NCBI GenBank assembly: GCA_030386875.1
Contig: CM059575.1
Location: 19,802,293 to 19,866,292, forward strand
DNA: 64,000 nt
Reading direction: 5' to 3'
From: Morinoia aosen
Taxonomy: Eukaryota > Arthropoda > Malacostraca > Amphipoda > Talitridae
Below are positions 23,401 to 38,400 of this stretch, piece after piece. Below the pieces are notes generated by a model. The model ran no database searches. It was given only the letters and a program-made list of their open reading frames with translations, and was not told the origin of the DNA. The translations under genes were made by a program, and so were the position numbers. Each line of letters begins with the position of its first letter. Positions within the stretch are counted from its first letter, which is position 1.

Positions 23401-26400
23401 AGTATAACATCCAGTTAAATGAGGAGGCTGGTCTCCAAGTTATTATGAGGTGACTCAGTCCATGCTTGCTGTGGCTGGAGGCTGTCAAACTCACACTGTT
23501 TAGGTTTATGCAGTCTAATTTAATCAGTGATATGTAGCACCATCCATATTTCATAGTCAAGTATGTTAGGTGTATTAAATTAAGAAAATTTACCACAATT
23601 TTGTTCCCCTGTAATAGGAGGGATATATCATAGAACCTACAGTGTACACCAAAGTATGAAGCACACCTCCTGAAAGGAAAAAACACCAACATAATGAGAT
23701 GCCATCCATGCATTCAATAATAATGTTCTGAAAATAAACTAAACCCATTTTTTAGTACTTGGTCATCAGTTCTTTAGCTCTGATGACCTTTCGTAGATGT
23801 TCGGCAATAAACCAAATAGTTTTCTGAAGTAGTCCAACTCCATTTCTGGTGCTCACATTTTTAAGATCTTGTGAGAAAGCAGCGGCACAGATGATATGGT
23901 GCAAGATGAGAGCCTATTTTTCATATAATTCCAAGAATTCTCTATTTGTTTTAACTTAAGAGAGTTACCTGGCCACTCAATAAGATTAACAGTATGATCT
24001 ATATACCATTTCATCACCTGTTTTGCCTTATGATATGGTGCATTATCTTACAAAAATATCTTGTATCCATGAATCTTATTAAAGGCATCATATGGTCATC
24101 TAGGACTTTGATTAATTATCAGCTCTCATAATCATGTTTTTTTTTTAAAAAGCTCCACTGCACCCTGCCCCACAAAATGAATCCCACACCATCACACTGT
24201 CAGGCTGCTTCACTGTTTTGCAGATGTACTGAGGAGAGTAGCAATTGTAATTCTTGGGACATCTGTTCCTCTCTGGCTGTGGTCTTACACATTTGAAGGC
24301 ACTTTTGTTGCTAAAAAGTACCTCCCTCTACTGTTCAGCTGTTCAGTCTTTGTATTTGCATGCAAATGCAATTTGTTCTTCACCATTGATGGTATGAGTG
24401 GCTTGTCAGCAGTCTTGTATGTGGGTAGTTCAAGCTCCTTCTGCAACCCATGCTGTATGGCTCGTTCTGATACTTCTTACAGCAAAGTCTGATGGCTTCT
24501 TTCGAGTTCATGTGCTGTAATGTCTGAATTCATGACTAATTCACATATGATGTTGTCAGTAGACTTGGAAATCTTTCTAGGCCTTCAAGAGACAGGTTTT
24601 TGATGTAGTACAACATCGGGTGGAAGAAAGAGCACAAGCTGTAGTGACCAGATTTTGAATGGGACCCTCACCTCAATCTGTACATCTCAAAATCTCTTTT
24701 ATCTGACACATTTTCAGTCTTCCAGGCCAAAAAATGAGTATTTTCCTCACCACTAAAGTTAGTAAAAGCCATCAGAATGAAGATCTCGTAAAACTGCAGC
24801 ACCACAAAACAAAAACAGGGAGTAGAAGCTGGAGCATAAAGTAACTTCAGAGCTCAAAGAAGACCTAGGGGGAAAATGCTAGCTCACCAAGGTGCCTAAT
24901 AACTAGCTTAGTGGCCAAATGCAAAATAATAGTGGTCAAATGTCTAACAGCAGCTCGAAATATAAAATCCCACTGCACAATGTCGTGCGCTCTATCCTTT
25001 TTGCGGATACTGTAGAACCTTACTTGGCATTTGTGTAATAAACTTGGACCAAATGATGCAATTATAGAAGAATCTGCCACACCCAGATGCGTTTTGCAAT
25101 TCATTCTATCATTCATTGTCCCGATGGTCATTTTTCTCAATCTTTCAATTTGTCCTCACTTTTTGGGACTTACCATCCAACACTTGACACTAAAGCTCAT
25201 CACAACTCACCATCCTGAAATTGACAAATTGACACTCGCCAAAAAAAATTCAATATCACATTTCTAGGACCAACTTGTCATAGTTTACTCTCCTGCCATC
25301 AGCTATGTGACACAATTTACCTTAAACTCAAAATGAGAATCGGTAGCATTGGACTTTGTATAAAATCCATAGCTATTTTTTTTTAGAGAAACAGGAGACC
25401 TTTGATTCTTGATTCAGTTATAAATTTTCCATTTATACCCTTTATGAGTTGTAATATTTGTCCAAACATTTTCTACTGACACATGTGCTACTGAGTATTT
25501 TTCTCAAGTTCATTTTATTGCATCATATGCCTTCAATGTTTTTAGTAAATTTATGTTCATTGTCTCCGTGTGTCATGTCATCTGAATGGTCCATGGCTAT
25601 GTTTCTATGACAGCTCTCTGCTTCGTGTTTCCTCATTTGTTAATCTATTGTGCCTTGTTGCCAAACTGTTATATACTCTTCATATGTAGACCTTGGGATC
25701 ACGTCTTCTGCTACTCGCAAAGTTAGTATAGTACAAAATATATGAATGAATAATTTGTGTTTTCAGTATTGTATTCCAATATTCAGTCATGCTTTTCAGG
25801 TTTTCCATGCGTAGTGCTCCTAAGCATAAGACCAAAGTCCATGTATCATTAATATCCTTAAAATCATTAGCTACAAAGCATGATCAGAAGTATACCAATG
25901 TTTTCACTTATTTCACAATCTCTTAATAAAACTTCAGGTTTGTTTCTTTAACAATCCCATGCGTAAAATACTTTCTTTCTGCTTTGTTTTACTTATACTC
26001 ACCATTATTTTTTTTTTAATTTCATGCTTTCCATTATTTGTTATCAACTTCAGAGTCTATGTTCAGAGTCTATGTTCAAGTACATTTAGTGCTCCTAAGC
26101 ATAAGACCAAAGTCCATGTATCATTAATATCCTTAAAATCATTAGCTACAAAGCATGATCAGAAGTATACCAATGTTTTCACTTATTTCACAATCTCTTA
26201 ATAAAACTTCAGGTTTGTTTCTTTAACAATCCCATGCGTAAAATACTTTCTTTCTGCTTTGTTTTACTTATACTCACCATTATTTTTTTTTTAATTTCAT
26301 GCTTTCCATTATTTGTTATCAACTTCAGAGTCTATGTTCATTTTGCTCCATGGCTTTATGATCAGCTGGAAGTTAAAAAATCATAAATAGTATTATTTAC

Positions 26401-29400
26401 TTGAGTAAATTCAATGACCATACTCCAAAGGCATCAACTATTCACATGTCTTATGACGCCATTCTAGCAAACATGAAGCTACTATGTCATATTGTACTAC
26501 TATATGATTCAGATATATTTTCTACTATCCAATTCTTCTCTAAACTATTCAGTATATCAAATTCCTTCCACCCACTATAGACTCACACAAGGCCATGCAC
26601 TATATCCATATGAACTTATTACATGGGCTGCCTGAAGTTACATGAATGCACTAAACACTTTATTTTAGTGAGGACATGGTGCTTTCTAAAAGTCATGAAG
26701 TACAGTACACATTTTTTCTATATCTATACTGGTTGCATGACATTTGGATTAGTTGTGCATAGGGGGCTCTTGGTTTCACTGCATACCCTAGGCCAGTTTG
26801 CTCTCTGTAACAGTGATGTCAAAATCATTAAATGCACTCTTTGATATAAGACAAACTGCAGTAGATCATTTTGAAAATTGTTGGGCAATTAAATTCCAAA
26901 TTAAACTCAATGAAAATACTACTAAAACTATCAAATTGCTGTAGCAAGTCTATTAGAAGTCTGCCCTATCTTATGTGAAGTAACAAGGTGGTTGATGAGG
27001 TTTCAGGAGGGTGAGACTAAGAAGAGATGCAGAATGCCATATCTCTTTTGATGGTTATCAACAAGCCAAACTAAAGAAATGGTGACTTATATGCATGATT
27101 TGTTAAATTCTATCAGGGAAATGAAAATACAGTTTTTAGCTGAGTCGTGGAAACTTTTTGAAGACCGTTGTGTATCATGTTATTACTGCTCAATTGAGCA
27201 TGCTAAAGGTTTGTGCCAAGCAAATCTCCACTCCCCTGCATCACCAGTGAGCGCTCCTGGCAAAGCACTAAGTGACAATGCTACTGCAGCCACCTCATAG
27301 TCATGATCCTGTCCTAGCCTCAGTTTATTTCTTTTTATTCCTGAAAATCAAGACTTCTCTCAAAGGAAAGCAGTTTGCCACAGTTGAAGCTAGCCATTTG
27401 GCCATCACAATGGCTTTCAATGAGGTTCCTCTTGAGGTTTTTGAAGGAGTGTGCCAAGCTGGGAGAATATGTAGAAATAATGAAGCAGATGCTGAGTACT
27501 TTGAAGATTGTGAACACTTTGTGCCAATATCATCAATGAATCCTTCAAAATATATTTCATGACTTGAGAGTTGCACCATGGATGTACCACTGCTCATCTA
27601 GCCTTGTATGTGTTCTGTGCTCTACCTACATTTCCTCAAACTTACACTACTCTCTCTGTCTCTAAAAAGACTTGAGAAACCGATTTTGATTTGATCAGTA
27701 CTCTACCAACAAATATCACCTATACCTGTTCATATTTGATGAGAAATTCATCATATACAGTACTTAGGCAGTTACAAACAGCAGACTTGTTCTCTTCATG
27801 TATCAAGTTCCAATCCTTTCTCCTTATGCAAATGAACCTTAGCCATACAACACCGATTACTAACAGTTTCACAATAGTGATGTTACAATCTTCTGTGTCC
27901 TGCAGTTTCTCATTATACACTCGGTGTTTTCATCAAGTTCTAATTTATGAAAAATATGTAATTCGGGAGCTAGAATATGCCAGAAAACCTGAGTCAGTGA
28001 ACAATCATCTAAAATAGCATTGAATTTCAAGTTGTACTGTGTTTAGGTAATATAGTAATCATGTCCATACAGCATTGTTGCTCTAACAGGTTGAATTCAG
28101 TGTGAAAATAAAAGGTTGAAAATTATATATTGGGTAGATCAACTACTTTAGAGTTCTTTCACTAGTTGTCATACATTACCGTGTGAGTTACAGACTTCAT
28201 ATTTGGAAGATATGTTATTCATGAAAACTTGGTTACTAAACACACTGAAGCTAATCCAAAGAGTGAGGCATCAGTTAGTGTTAGGCTACCTTGTTAATTA
28301 CATAATCACTTTAGTTGGTGTGCATGAATGTATGTATATGGGTATAGTTTGCTAGTTTTGCCATTTGGAGTTGCTTTGTTTATAAATAACAGATGACTAA
28401 ATTTTTAAAGTAGGGCTAGGTTTATGTTTTCCAGTGATAAAGGAATTCTATTGCTGCTCATTTCTTGAGTAATGGCTATGGGGATATTTGTCAGTATTTA
28501 GTTATTCAGTTACATCTATTTACTTCACGGTGAAAGTTGTTTTGTTGTCAAAATGTGTTCTCTTAATTTAATTTTATTTTCCAAATCCTTTTCCTTTTGT
28601 TAAACTCTTATAATTTCATTCATGTTCCTGTGTACTTATATGAATGGAAGTGAGTTTTTTTTTGTAGCTTATATCTTTGTAATTTGATGTGTGTGTGTTT
28701 GCAGCATGTTACATTACTTGGATGATTGATTCTTCCTTGAATCAACAATAATTGTGTCTACTGAGAATGCTATGTACTATCTCTGAATTCTGTGCATATT
28801 CTTAGTTGGGCTGCACTTTGTAGTTGTCAAAATTTCAGGTTTATTCTTCAAGGTGACACAAAAATACTTCTTGTAACTTCATTAAGAATTCACAAATATG
28901 CATGAAAATTGCTCACCATGCCCTCAAATTTGTGAGGGCCACGTGCAAATAAAAAGTCATTCGATAGATCCACTTTTAACTTTCACAGCATCCATCAATC
29001 TCTTAGGTACTGACTCCACTGAGGCATGTGACAGCTTTGATGACAATTTAGCCTATTCTTCTTTAGCCAAAGACATAGGGTTTCCATTGTTGAATAGAGT
29101 TGTATGCCAGCATCTCTCATTCTCCAAAACAGACTAGACTCAAGAATCTATGAGATTCAGGTATGGCCTAAAAGGCAATCATTTTCATGTTGATACAGCC
29201 ATCTCAGAGCTTGATCAGAGGTTTGAGCTGGAGTTCCTTTTTACTGAAAAAGAAATGTCCATCCATGAAACGTTGCACCACTGAGGGTCTTTACCACTGG
29301 GGGTCTTTACCACTGGTTCCAGAATATGCTCTTCCATAGTTTTTGGATTTCAGAATGTATCATCACTTCATCAAGAACAAAAACATGGGTTTTCCTGTTT

Positions 29401-32400
29401 CCTAACATTTCTGCCAAAATCATGACAAACAAGTTTTTATGTGCAGCAAACATCTAAAATTTTCTGGTATTGTTGAAAACACTTGATGCAAGTACTCACT
29501 TATTTTTATGTTTTAAAGCATTTTCAAGTGTGAAAATGTTCTTATGTGCAAATACAACAGTTGAGACAATGGATAGGGAGCTGGTTTAGCAAAACACTAC
29601 TTCTTGTGCATCTTTCTCTCGTTGATGCATCTTTGGGGCTTTGAAATTTTATAGATTTTTTAGGAAAAAGCCTAGGTCTCTTTCAACAACTTTGCAGACT
29701 TGCTCTATGTTTTGAAGTCTGAAATCATTTTTCTCAGAAACTTGCAAAGATTTAATACAACCTTGATGTAATGTTTTTATTTTTATTTTTGGCATTGTTG
29801 GAATTCTTATATGGCAACTTCTTGTACAATCTTTACCACTTTCAGAATCACCATATTGTTTATTAAAGGATTAATGAAATTGTGCCTCAATTTTGGAATT
29901 TTCATTAATTGGAATTGGAATTGCCTCATTTTGGAATCTCACTTGCCTGATGAAGCTCCACTTTTGTGTTCCTTTCACTTCTTATTTTGATATCTCTCAA
30001 ATTGTACCAGGCTGCTAACTTTTTACTTGTATTGTAGCTTATATCAACCATCCTAGAATTGAAAAATTTAAAGTTTAAAAGTTGATAATGTATAAATTTA
30101 CAAGATTACAAAGAAAAATTTTTGCATAATTTTTGTGTCACTCAGTGTAATGTTCTTGAAAATCTACCAGGCCTTAGATTCTGCGTCATTGCTGTAGAAG
30201 ACTTGCTTGAGGCTCAGTTGTATGTTGTAAAAATTTTTTAGTTGTCATAACCCCAATGAGTCTTCCAGGTGGCTCATAAAATTACTACTCTTACTGTTTT
30301 TCCATTTATGGATTTGATTCTAATATGTCTATTTTTAGGCTAACTGTATCCTATCATAATGAAATTTACAAGTCTTATTTTTTCCCTATCTGGTATTCCA
30401 TTTGAATTTTTTTTAAATTTTTAATCTATGCTTCAATACATTTGATTTAATTTATATCTTTATGAATGATTTTATTCCTATTTTTTGCTTCTTTGTATAC
30501 TTAAATTTAAAAAATTGTATGTTTTGTTGGAAAATTTCTTATAACATTTTTTTAATATTCTCTTAAATGTAGGTATTCTGTTGCTATTTTTTTAAATTTT
30601 ACCTACTTCTAGATAGCTATTAATCTTTCTGGAAAAAGTGGACGAGACTGAGTTTTTTGAAAAAAATGATCTCTTATTCTTACTTAAGACATATTTCTTA
30701 TTCATTCACTGAATCAGTTACCTTAATTCATGCGGTAGGCCTTGAGCCAGGCATCTTGTGCAAATCTCACCTTCTATGGGGAAAGTTAGTCCAAGTTATT
30801 CAACTATTATTATGCTTCATTCAAGATATGAATACTGAGGCAAATTTTCATTTGGATACAGTAAGAATTTTATAAGAACATTCATTACTCAAGGATTGAC
30901 TAGTTTTAGAAGCATACTTGCAACACTTTGTCTTGCGGTAGTTGTCTGTTGGTTATTTTGTAACTTTTTAACCATTTGCTAGTTATTAACATGCCGAGTA
31001 TGATGATACATTGCCAGGATTTCAAAAGCAACAGCATCTTCTACTTAAAATCATGTCTTTTTAATATGGCTACCTTCACCTGGTATAAGTGTATGTTATA
31101 TCTATGGATTAAAATTAGCCTTGTAGGTATTTCATAGTATTGAATGTAGGTAGTTTGCACTGAAGAATTGCATTTGTACTGTGGGAAATGTCCATAAACT
31201 GATGCATACTTAGCTGAACTGAAAACTGCTGTGCAGGACTCTCCTCCTGGTGACCACGGAGACATCGCCGCGTCTGATACAAGTGAGTTAAAGCCTTACT
31301 TGACGGTGCATGCTTGTTCCTCCTGCTCAGCTGTTCCTCTAGATCTACACTTGCGGAAGTGTGCCGGTATGAAGGAAAGGGTGCCTGCACTAAAGAGCAA
31401 TTTTTTGCCTGAATCAGATGGGGAATCCAAATCTCTAAAAAATTGAGAAGTAGATAGGGTAAGGTAGGTTCGCACATAGTGAATTTTTCTGGATGGGGTA
31501 AAAGTAGATGGACTTTATGTGAACATCACCTATGGGTCAGAACCAAAGTCATGTTGTTCTTTTCAGAGTATGCTCAAGTGAAAAGAGATGTTCAGTAATT
31601 TATCCACGCTAGGTAATGGTCAATACTTACTTCATAGTTATCAGCAAGCCTTCATACATTCTCTTCCTTTCAGAGGTGATTGTGCTCCATTCCTTGTAGC
31701 ATTAGTGAGTCTGTTATGTAATGGAGCATGATTGCTGGTTCTCATTCCCTGTTTATTTTTCCCCAGGGTATAGAAGAAGAAGTTTCAAATGGTAGTCTTG
31801 CATGCTGATCTACTTTATGTGCTTAACTGTTCTTCCATGGTTACTCAGTATAAATAGATACTTTATATTTGGTAGGATTTCTGGGTTACCGCAATACAAA
31901 ATGAGGAGAACCTGTCTTGGTTAGATATTGTGTCTACTTGGCCGTTATAGACTACTGTATTTACCTCTATGAATAGTATATAGCAATAGTTTCAAGACCC
32001 TGACTGAGGGATTAAATTAACTTTTTAAGCATTATTTCAAATTTTGAACTTCATTTTCCAGAAGACTAATGTGACTTCAGACTCTGGTCACAGCATAACT
32101 GTTCTTTTTTGTGTGTGATGTTACTATAAATGAATGTTGCACTGTGCTGTAAATATGTCTTGTTGAAGCATTTGAAGAATATCTTTAGCTATCACACTGT
32201 GCTTGATAATTATGCTTCTCAGCTTCTTCGTGTAGCATATGTGTCATTTTGTCATTGTTGGAGTAGCACAGTTTTGTTGCATTTTGATGTTACTGTCACT
32301 TGCCTTCAGTATTTTGTTTAATGTTCTCTAGTGACTGTATAAAGCTGCCCTCTGCAATTAGTGGCAAGGATGCAAAAATTAGCACTTTTATAAAAAGTTT

Positions 32401-35400
32401 CATTTCAAAGCACTCCTCAAGAAATTACGGCTATCTATACCCATGTCTGAGTCTCTTATGTGCAAAATGGCTGGAAAATGAGAAACATTTTCTCCCCGTC
32501 AAAATCTATGGCTCCTGCACAACAGCTCTGCAGTATATGTGGGTAAAAATGCGAGAGAGTTATTTTTATTATCTACTAAAAACTATTTGAAAAGGGTTAA
32601 TCTTGCATCTTTGGATTTATCGTCTCTCGGAGATAGAGCCACATGCCGTACTTGCTCTACACATTCCTGTGATGCGCATTCCTTGTGGCAATCCGTGTGG
32701 TAAATTTTGCTGCAAGTTTCATGTAAATAAATTCCCATGCTCCTTTCATTGCCAGGAAATTTTGAATTATATTTTATGATGAACGCAACTTTAATTATGC
32801 TTGTAAATGATGCACAAGTAATAAAGTTATCTTTGCAAGTAAAGTGTTGTTCCAGGAGAGATCCTCCAGCTTCCTTTATTTGTTTGGGGCTGCCAGACCT
32901 TGCTAGTTTGTGGGCCGAGTCAATCCTAATACCCTTAATTTATATACACCATACATCCGTTTTTTCATGTTCGCATCTGAAGGATTAATGTAGGGATATT
33001 TGGACAAAAATGTATTGAAGTCAGTATGACACCAATGCTCATAACATGCTTTAGTTGCCATAGGAATCATAGTAATGGATGCTATTACATACTTATAACT
33101 TGAATGAACTGTCAAACATAATTGAGATGCAAGGAAGCTATTTAAGCAATAATTTTTGATGTTACATGTACATTAATTTTGTCATGATTTAAATGGTAAC
33201 AGTATCTCTTAGTCGAAAGGACATTAAAGGCTGGGTATTTGCTTTAAAGAGGTCCACATCAATGTATGAATGTTTGGTCGATGTGCGACAAAAGATTTAA
33301 CCTATGGTGATCGTTTCAAAATGACGTTCCACATTTTAAAAAATAGTGCAACCTAATTTTGCCCCCTGTGTGGGGAAGAGGCAAGAATATCACCTCTGCT
33401 GTCCCGGCAGCTCGTAAGAGGCAACGAAGGTACGAGGTGGAAGGCCTGGCATCCCCCTCCTTTGAACTTATTTCTGACAAACTGACTAGGACCAGGGATT
33501 TGTATTACAAAACCCTCAAATTAGGTGCCTTGAATGTGCGTGATTGTAGTGCTTGTGAGGAATAAAGTAATGAAATCGGGAGTATGTTTCAAAGGCGTGA
33601 ACTTGATGTGTTTGCACGGAGTCAAATAAAGAGAAGATGGAAGGGCGAGGTGAATGTCGGTTTCCTGTGGTCAATGGAAGAAAGTTGGGTATAATGAGCT
33701 AAAGAGGGAATTACTATGGTGTTCAGTAAGAGATTTAGTACTGTTGTTGAAGTGGAAAGAGTCGGCGTGACTGACGTGGGTGAAAGTGATGTTCGGTCGA
33801 GAGGTGTTTGTGAGCGCGTATGACCCAGAAGCAATCGTAGTGAAGTGTGTGCAGCTGTAAGAGGATGGGGGACTAGGGGTACTAACGTTTACCCATCGTT
33901 ACACGTAGCTGTTTGTGAACCACATAGTGAGGGAGTAATGAAACGGGTTTTGACAAATGATAGTTTATTGTGGAACAGATGATTGTACATGCAACAACAA
34001 GTGACAGGGCTCAGAAACAGTGAAGATAAATCAGAAGCCAGTATAACCAAAAAAAGCCCTGAAACAGAAATAAAACAAAAATAAAAATGCAGGAAAAAAT
34101 TAAATAAACCATACCAGTCCTTTTGGATTCCTCAAAATTAAACTTCAAAATAAAGTAAGAAGCAGAACAAAATAAACCATGCTGAAAATAAATTCATGCT
34201 AAATAAAGTAAATGCACTAACTAAAAATGAAAAAGCAACCAAAAATGGACTATGAAATGAATATGAATGAAATTAAACTCAAATCAGATCAATCAACAAC
34301 AAACTCAAAGGAGTAACTCAGGAAAAAATATCATTACAAAAAATGGTCTAGAAATCTAGCAAAACTGAAAAACTTAATCTTTCAACAAAAAGAAATGAAA
34401 GAACCAATATGCCAAAAGAAAACATCATGCTCAACATAAAGTAAATCTTAGCCTAAAGCAACAAAAAATATATACAAGCAAAGCAAACTGTACAATGAAG
34501 TAACACTCACCAGCTCCATCCTCAGTCGTTCAGTAAAATTTGGTGAAATAGAAAATGAATTTTCACTGTTCCTTTGAAAAACATTTGACTGAATGACTTA
34601 CTGAGGATGGAGCTAGTCTCTGGAAGGTTTTATAGAGTGAATAGATTCTTTGTGGATATTTTATTCTAAGACCTGGTACGGTTCTAATGAATATTAATAT
34701 ATCTTATGTGACCAAAAAATCCATGCTGTTTTTTGAATGTTTTTGTTACAAAAAAGTCATGACTAAATAAACACGGATACTAATATACTTTATTTTACCA
34801 TAAACAACCATGCTGTTTTTTTTAAAAACATCTTTTTTATAGAAAAATCATGATTAAAAAATGTGGATATTAATATATTTTATGTGCCAAAAAATCCATG
34901 CTGGTTTTTGAAATGATGTTTTCTTTACCAAAAAAATTATGACTACAAAACATGGATATTAATGACTTTTTGTGAAAAAAACATGGTTTTTAAAATGTCA
35001 TGTTTTTTTGGTCAGATAAAATTTAATAACACTCATGTTTTTTGTAAAAAATCTTTTTTCAAAAGCATGGTTTTTTGGTCACATAAAATAAATTAATATC
35101 CATGTTTTTTTACAGATTAGATTAGTCATTAGTTGTAGCCTCCCTACCCAGCAACAAATATGATCCAAAGAGAGGAAGAAAGATTATGAAACAAGATCAA
35201 AGTTGAAGAAGACAGTAGTAGGTGCTAAAAAACAGGACAGCAGTGAACCGAAAAAAGGTGGTCCTCAACATAACAAAAACATTTTATTTCAACAAAAAGG
35301 AGGCCTACCTAACTCTCAGCTTGGGCCCTCACATTGTCCCCCTGGGAGCGCTAATTCCCATAGATGCAATAATTGTATCCCCCTGAGGGGTGTTTTTTTT

Positions 35401-38400
35401 TACAAAGAAGTCATGACCAAAAAATGAATAATAATAACTTTTTTATAGAAAAAACATGTTTTAAAAAAACAATGATTTTTTGGTAACATAAAATATGTTA
35501 ATATCCATGATTTTAAGACACGATTTTTTATGAAAAATCCATAAAATAAAACAGCATGGTTTTTTGGTCGCATGAAATATATTCATATCCAGGTTTTCTT
35601 ATACATCGTTTGTAAAAAAACATTTTTTAAAAAACAGCATGGGGATTTTTAGGTCTCATAAATATATGCATATTTTTTTAGTCATGATTTTTTAGTACCA
35701 CAACATTTTTTGGTCTCATAAATATATTATTCATGTTTTTTCAGTAATGTTTTTTTTTTTAGTAAAAAACATGTTTTTTAAAAAAAACTGCATGGGGATT
35801 TTCAGGTCACATAAAATATATTGTTTTTTAGTCATGATTCTTTGCAAAAAAAACCGCATGCTTATATTTGGTACCAGAAAATATATTAATATTCATTTTT
35901 ATTAGTCAGAATTTTTTGTAAAAAAAAACATGTTTTTAAAAAACATCATATTTTTATGGTCACCTAAAATATATTAATATCTATGGTTTTTAGTCATTTT
36001 TTTTGTAATGAAAACATAAAAAAGAAACCATACAGTAAAAGTGGTGGCAGATAACCCACAATTACCTAGGAGTCTGAGAGGAACAGCAGGAGCCACATAA
36101 CTTACCACAGAACTTATATTGATAGAGTCAAAATTCAGAGGTTATTATCTCTGCAAAGTCTGATTTTTTTGGTCACATAAAAATAAAATCAAACGTAGTA
36201 GAGATAGTAAGCTCTGAATTTTGACTCCATCAATATAAGTTCTGTGGCTCCTGCTGTTCCTCTTAGACGCCTCTAGGTAATTGTGGGTTATCTGCCACCA
36301 CTTTTACTGTATGGTTTCTTTTTGATGTTTTTAAAACAATAAAATGACTGGAAAAAATGGATATTAATATATTTTAGGTGTCCAAAAAAACCCAGACATA
36401 CACTTAACAAAATTTAGGTGTGCAAAAAAAAAACACATAAAAAACACGTTTTTTGCAAAAAAAACGCAATCAAATTGAACCGTTTTTTTGCATCACTAGT
36501 CATGAGTCATTCGGCTGAGTATTTTGAGCAACTGTTGAACAATGAGAATGACAGGCAGGCAGTGATTGTGGTGACTGAAGGCGAAAAAAATGTGTAAGGT
36601 AGACGAAATTATGAATTGGTCACATAAGTGGGTGTGAAACTTGCTTTGATAAAAACGAGGTCAGAAGAAGTATCAGGTTCGAACTGAATGGCAGCCGAGT
36701 GTTCGAAGAAAGGTAGTGTGACAGAGATTGATTGGTTGGTGCAGTTGTTAAATTTGTGGTTAGGAGTAGGCAAGATGCCGATGAATCAGAGAAGCACAAG
36801 TGTGATCCCGCTATGCAAGTGCTAAGGGGATAGGTGTAAGTGCTGTAATTCAAGGGGTTTAGGTCTGTTGAGTAGTTGGTAAAGTGCATGGCAGAATACC
36901 ACTGGATCTCATAATGATGCGAACGGAAAGTGCAATAGGAGAGAAGCAGTGCAGTTTCCAGCAGGGTATAGGGTGTTTGGATCTGTCTTTTTTGCATTGC
37001 AACATGTACCTAGCGAAAGAGAGGTATTTTAGACATTTATGAATTTTGAAAAAACGTATTACAGTTGATTGGAAAGCGTTGTTAAACGTTAAAAGTGCAT
37101 GCCATGGGGCGTAAGCTGGTTTTAGTAGTTTGGAGTTTCTGTGTTATAGTAGCGTGTGTTGGAGTGGGTATTGTAGTGAGGGATTTGAAGTGCTGGCATG
37201 TTTGCGTCAGAAGTCGATAATATCCCCTTGGTTGTTTGTTTGATATGTATATCGAGGGAGTTGTGTTGCAAGAGAAATAGGAGTGAGGATGATTGAAAAA
37301 TGGGTGCATGGGGCTGGAATTGTTGGTTGGTCAAGGCGGGGTGGATTTCACTTATCTACTCTCTGCTGATGATAGAGCGTTAATGGCTGGATTGTAGGAG
37401 AAACTAGACTCGCGGCAGAGGGTGTTTCTTGAAGGAAACTCCAAGTGAAGGTAAGTAAGAGTAAATTTATATGTTTGAAGGAGAGGGTTCTTGGGTCGAA
37501 TGAATGGAAGCCTGAATGAAGAGGTCTTAGAGGGAGTAAGTCGGTTCAAGTATTTTGGAGCACATGTGGCCGCGAACGATGAATTAGATCAGAAGGTAAA
37601 AACTAGGATAAGAAGAGGATAGCAAACGTGGAGAGGTTTGATAGGCGGTTTTGACGAATGAATGCCTTAGTATTGTTGAACAGGGGAGGGGGGGTATTTG
37701 AAAGCATTGTATTGATCTGAGACGTGGAACTAAAGGGGGGCTGATAGGAGTCGGTTGAATATGCTCGAGATGAAGTGTTTGAAGAAGTATAGCTGGAGTG
37801 ACGTGGAATTGGCGAAGGAATGAGAAGGATGACTGGAGTTATAAGACAGCTTGTGAAAAGCGTGGATTGCTGTGTTGAATTGGATCGATCATTTGGAGAG
37901 AATGAAGGCGGAACTGTTACATAGTGAAAGAGCTGACAAAGTCAGAGGTGCATGGAAGGAATAGTAGAGGTAGACCGGAGACTGAATAAATGAATGGGTT
38001 GAAAGAGCTTTGCGCGATTGACGTATGACATTAAATGAAGGAAGATGATGAGTTACAGTATAAGATTAGTAGCGAGCGATAGCGTATGTGTATTAACTGT
38101 GATACAGTCCATTTGAGTGGGGTTGGGGTTTTTGCCGGCGGGAGTGACTCAGTTTTGCTGTTTAGGATGTGTGGTTGTAAGTCTAGAATCATCGAGTCCT
38201 AATGAAGCGGCAGGGGTTAACCAGCACTGTGTTTTCAAGCCTTACTGTGAAAATGATGCCTGGAAGACGAAGGCTTGTATGAGCAATTGTGGGGTGACTC
38301 TGGATTTTGTTGGTTGGCTATCTCTCCTTGGTACAAGCAATAGGCTTTGGTATATAAACAGATTTTTTAAATTGATGCAATTCGCGGGAAAGTTCCGGGA

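Noticed and set aside
23339..23713. 124-codon minus-strand frame
   Set aside because: No recognised family, composition like the surrounding intron; adjacent to a Tc1 relic and probably chance.
27691..28017. 108-codon plus-strand frame
   Set aside because: No recognised motif; AT-rich intron DNA, no start or splice evidence.
36620..36997. 125-codon minus-strand frame
   Set aside because: Antisense shadow of the decayed LINE reverse transcriptase.
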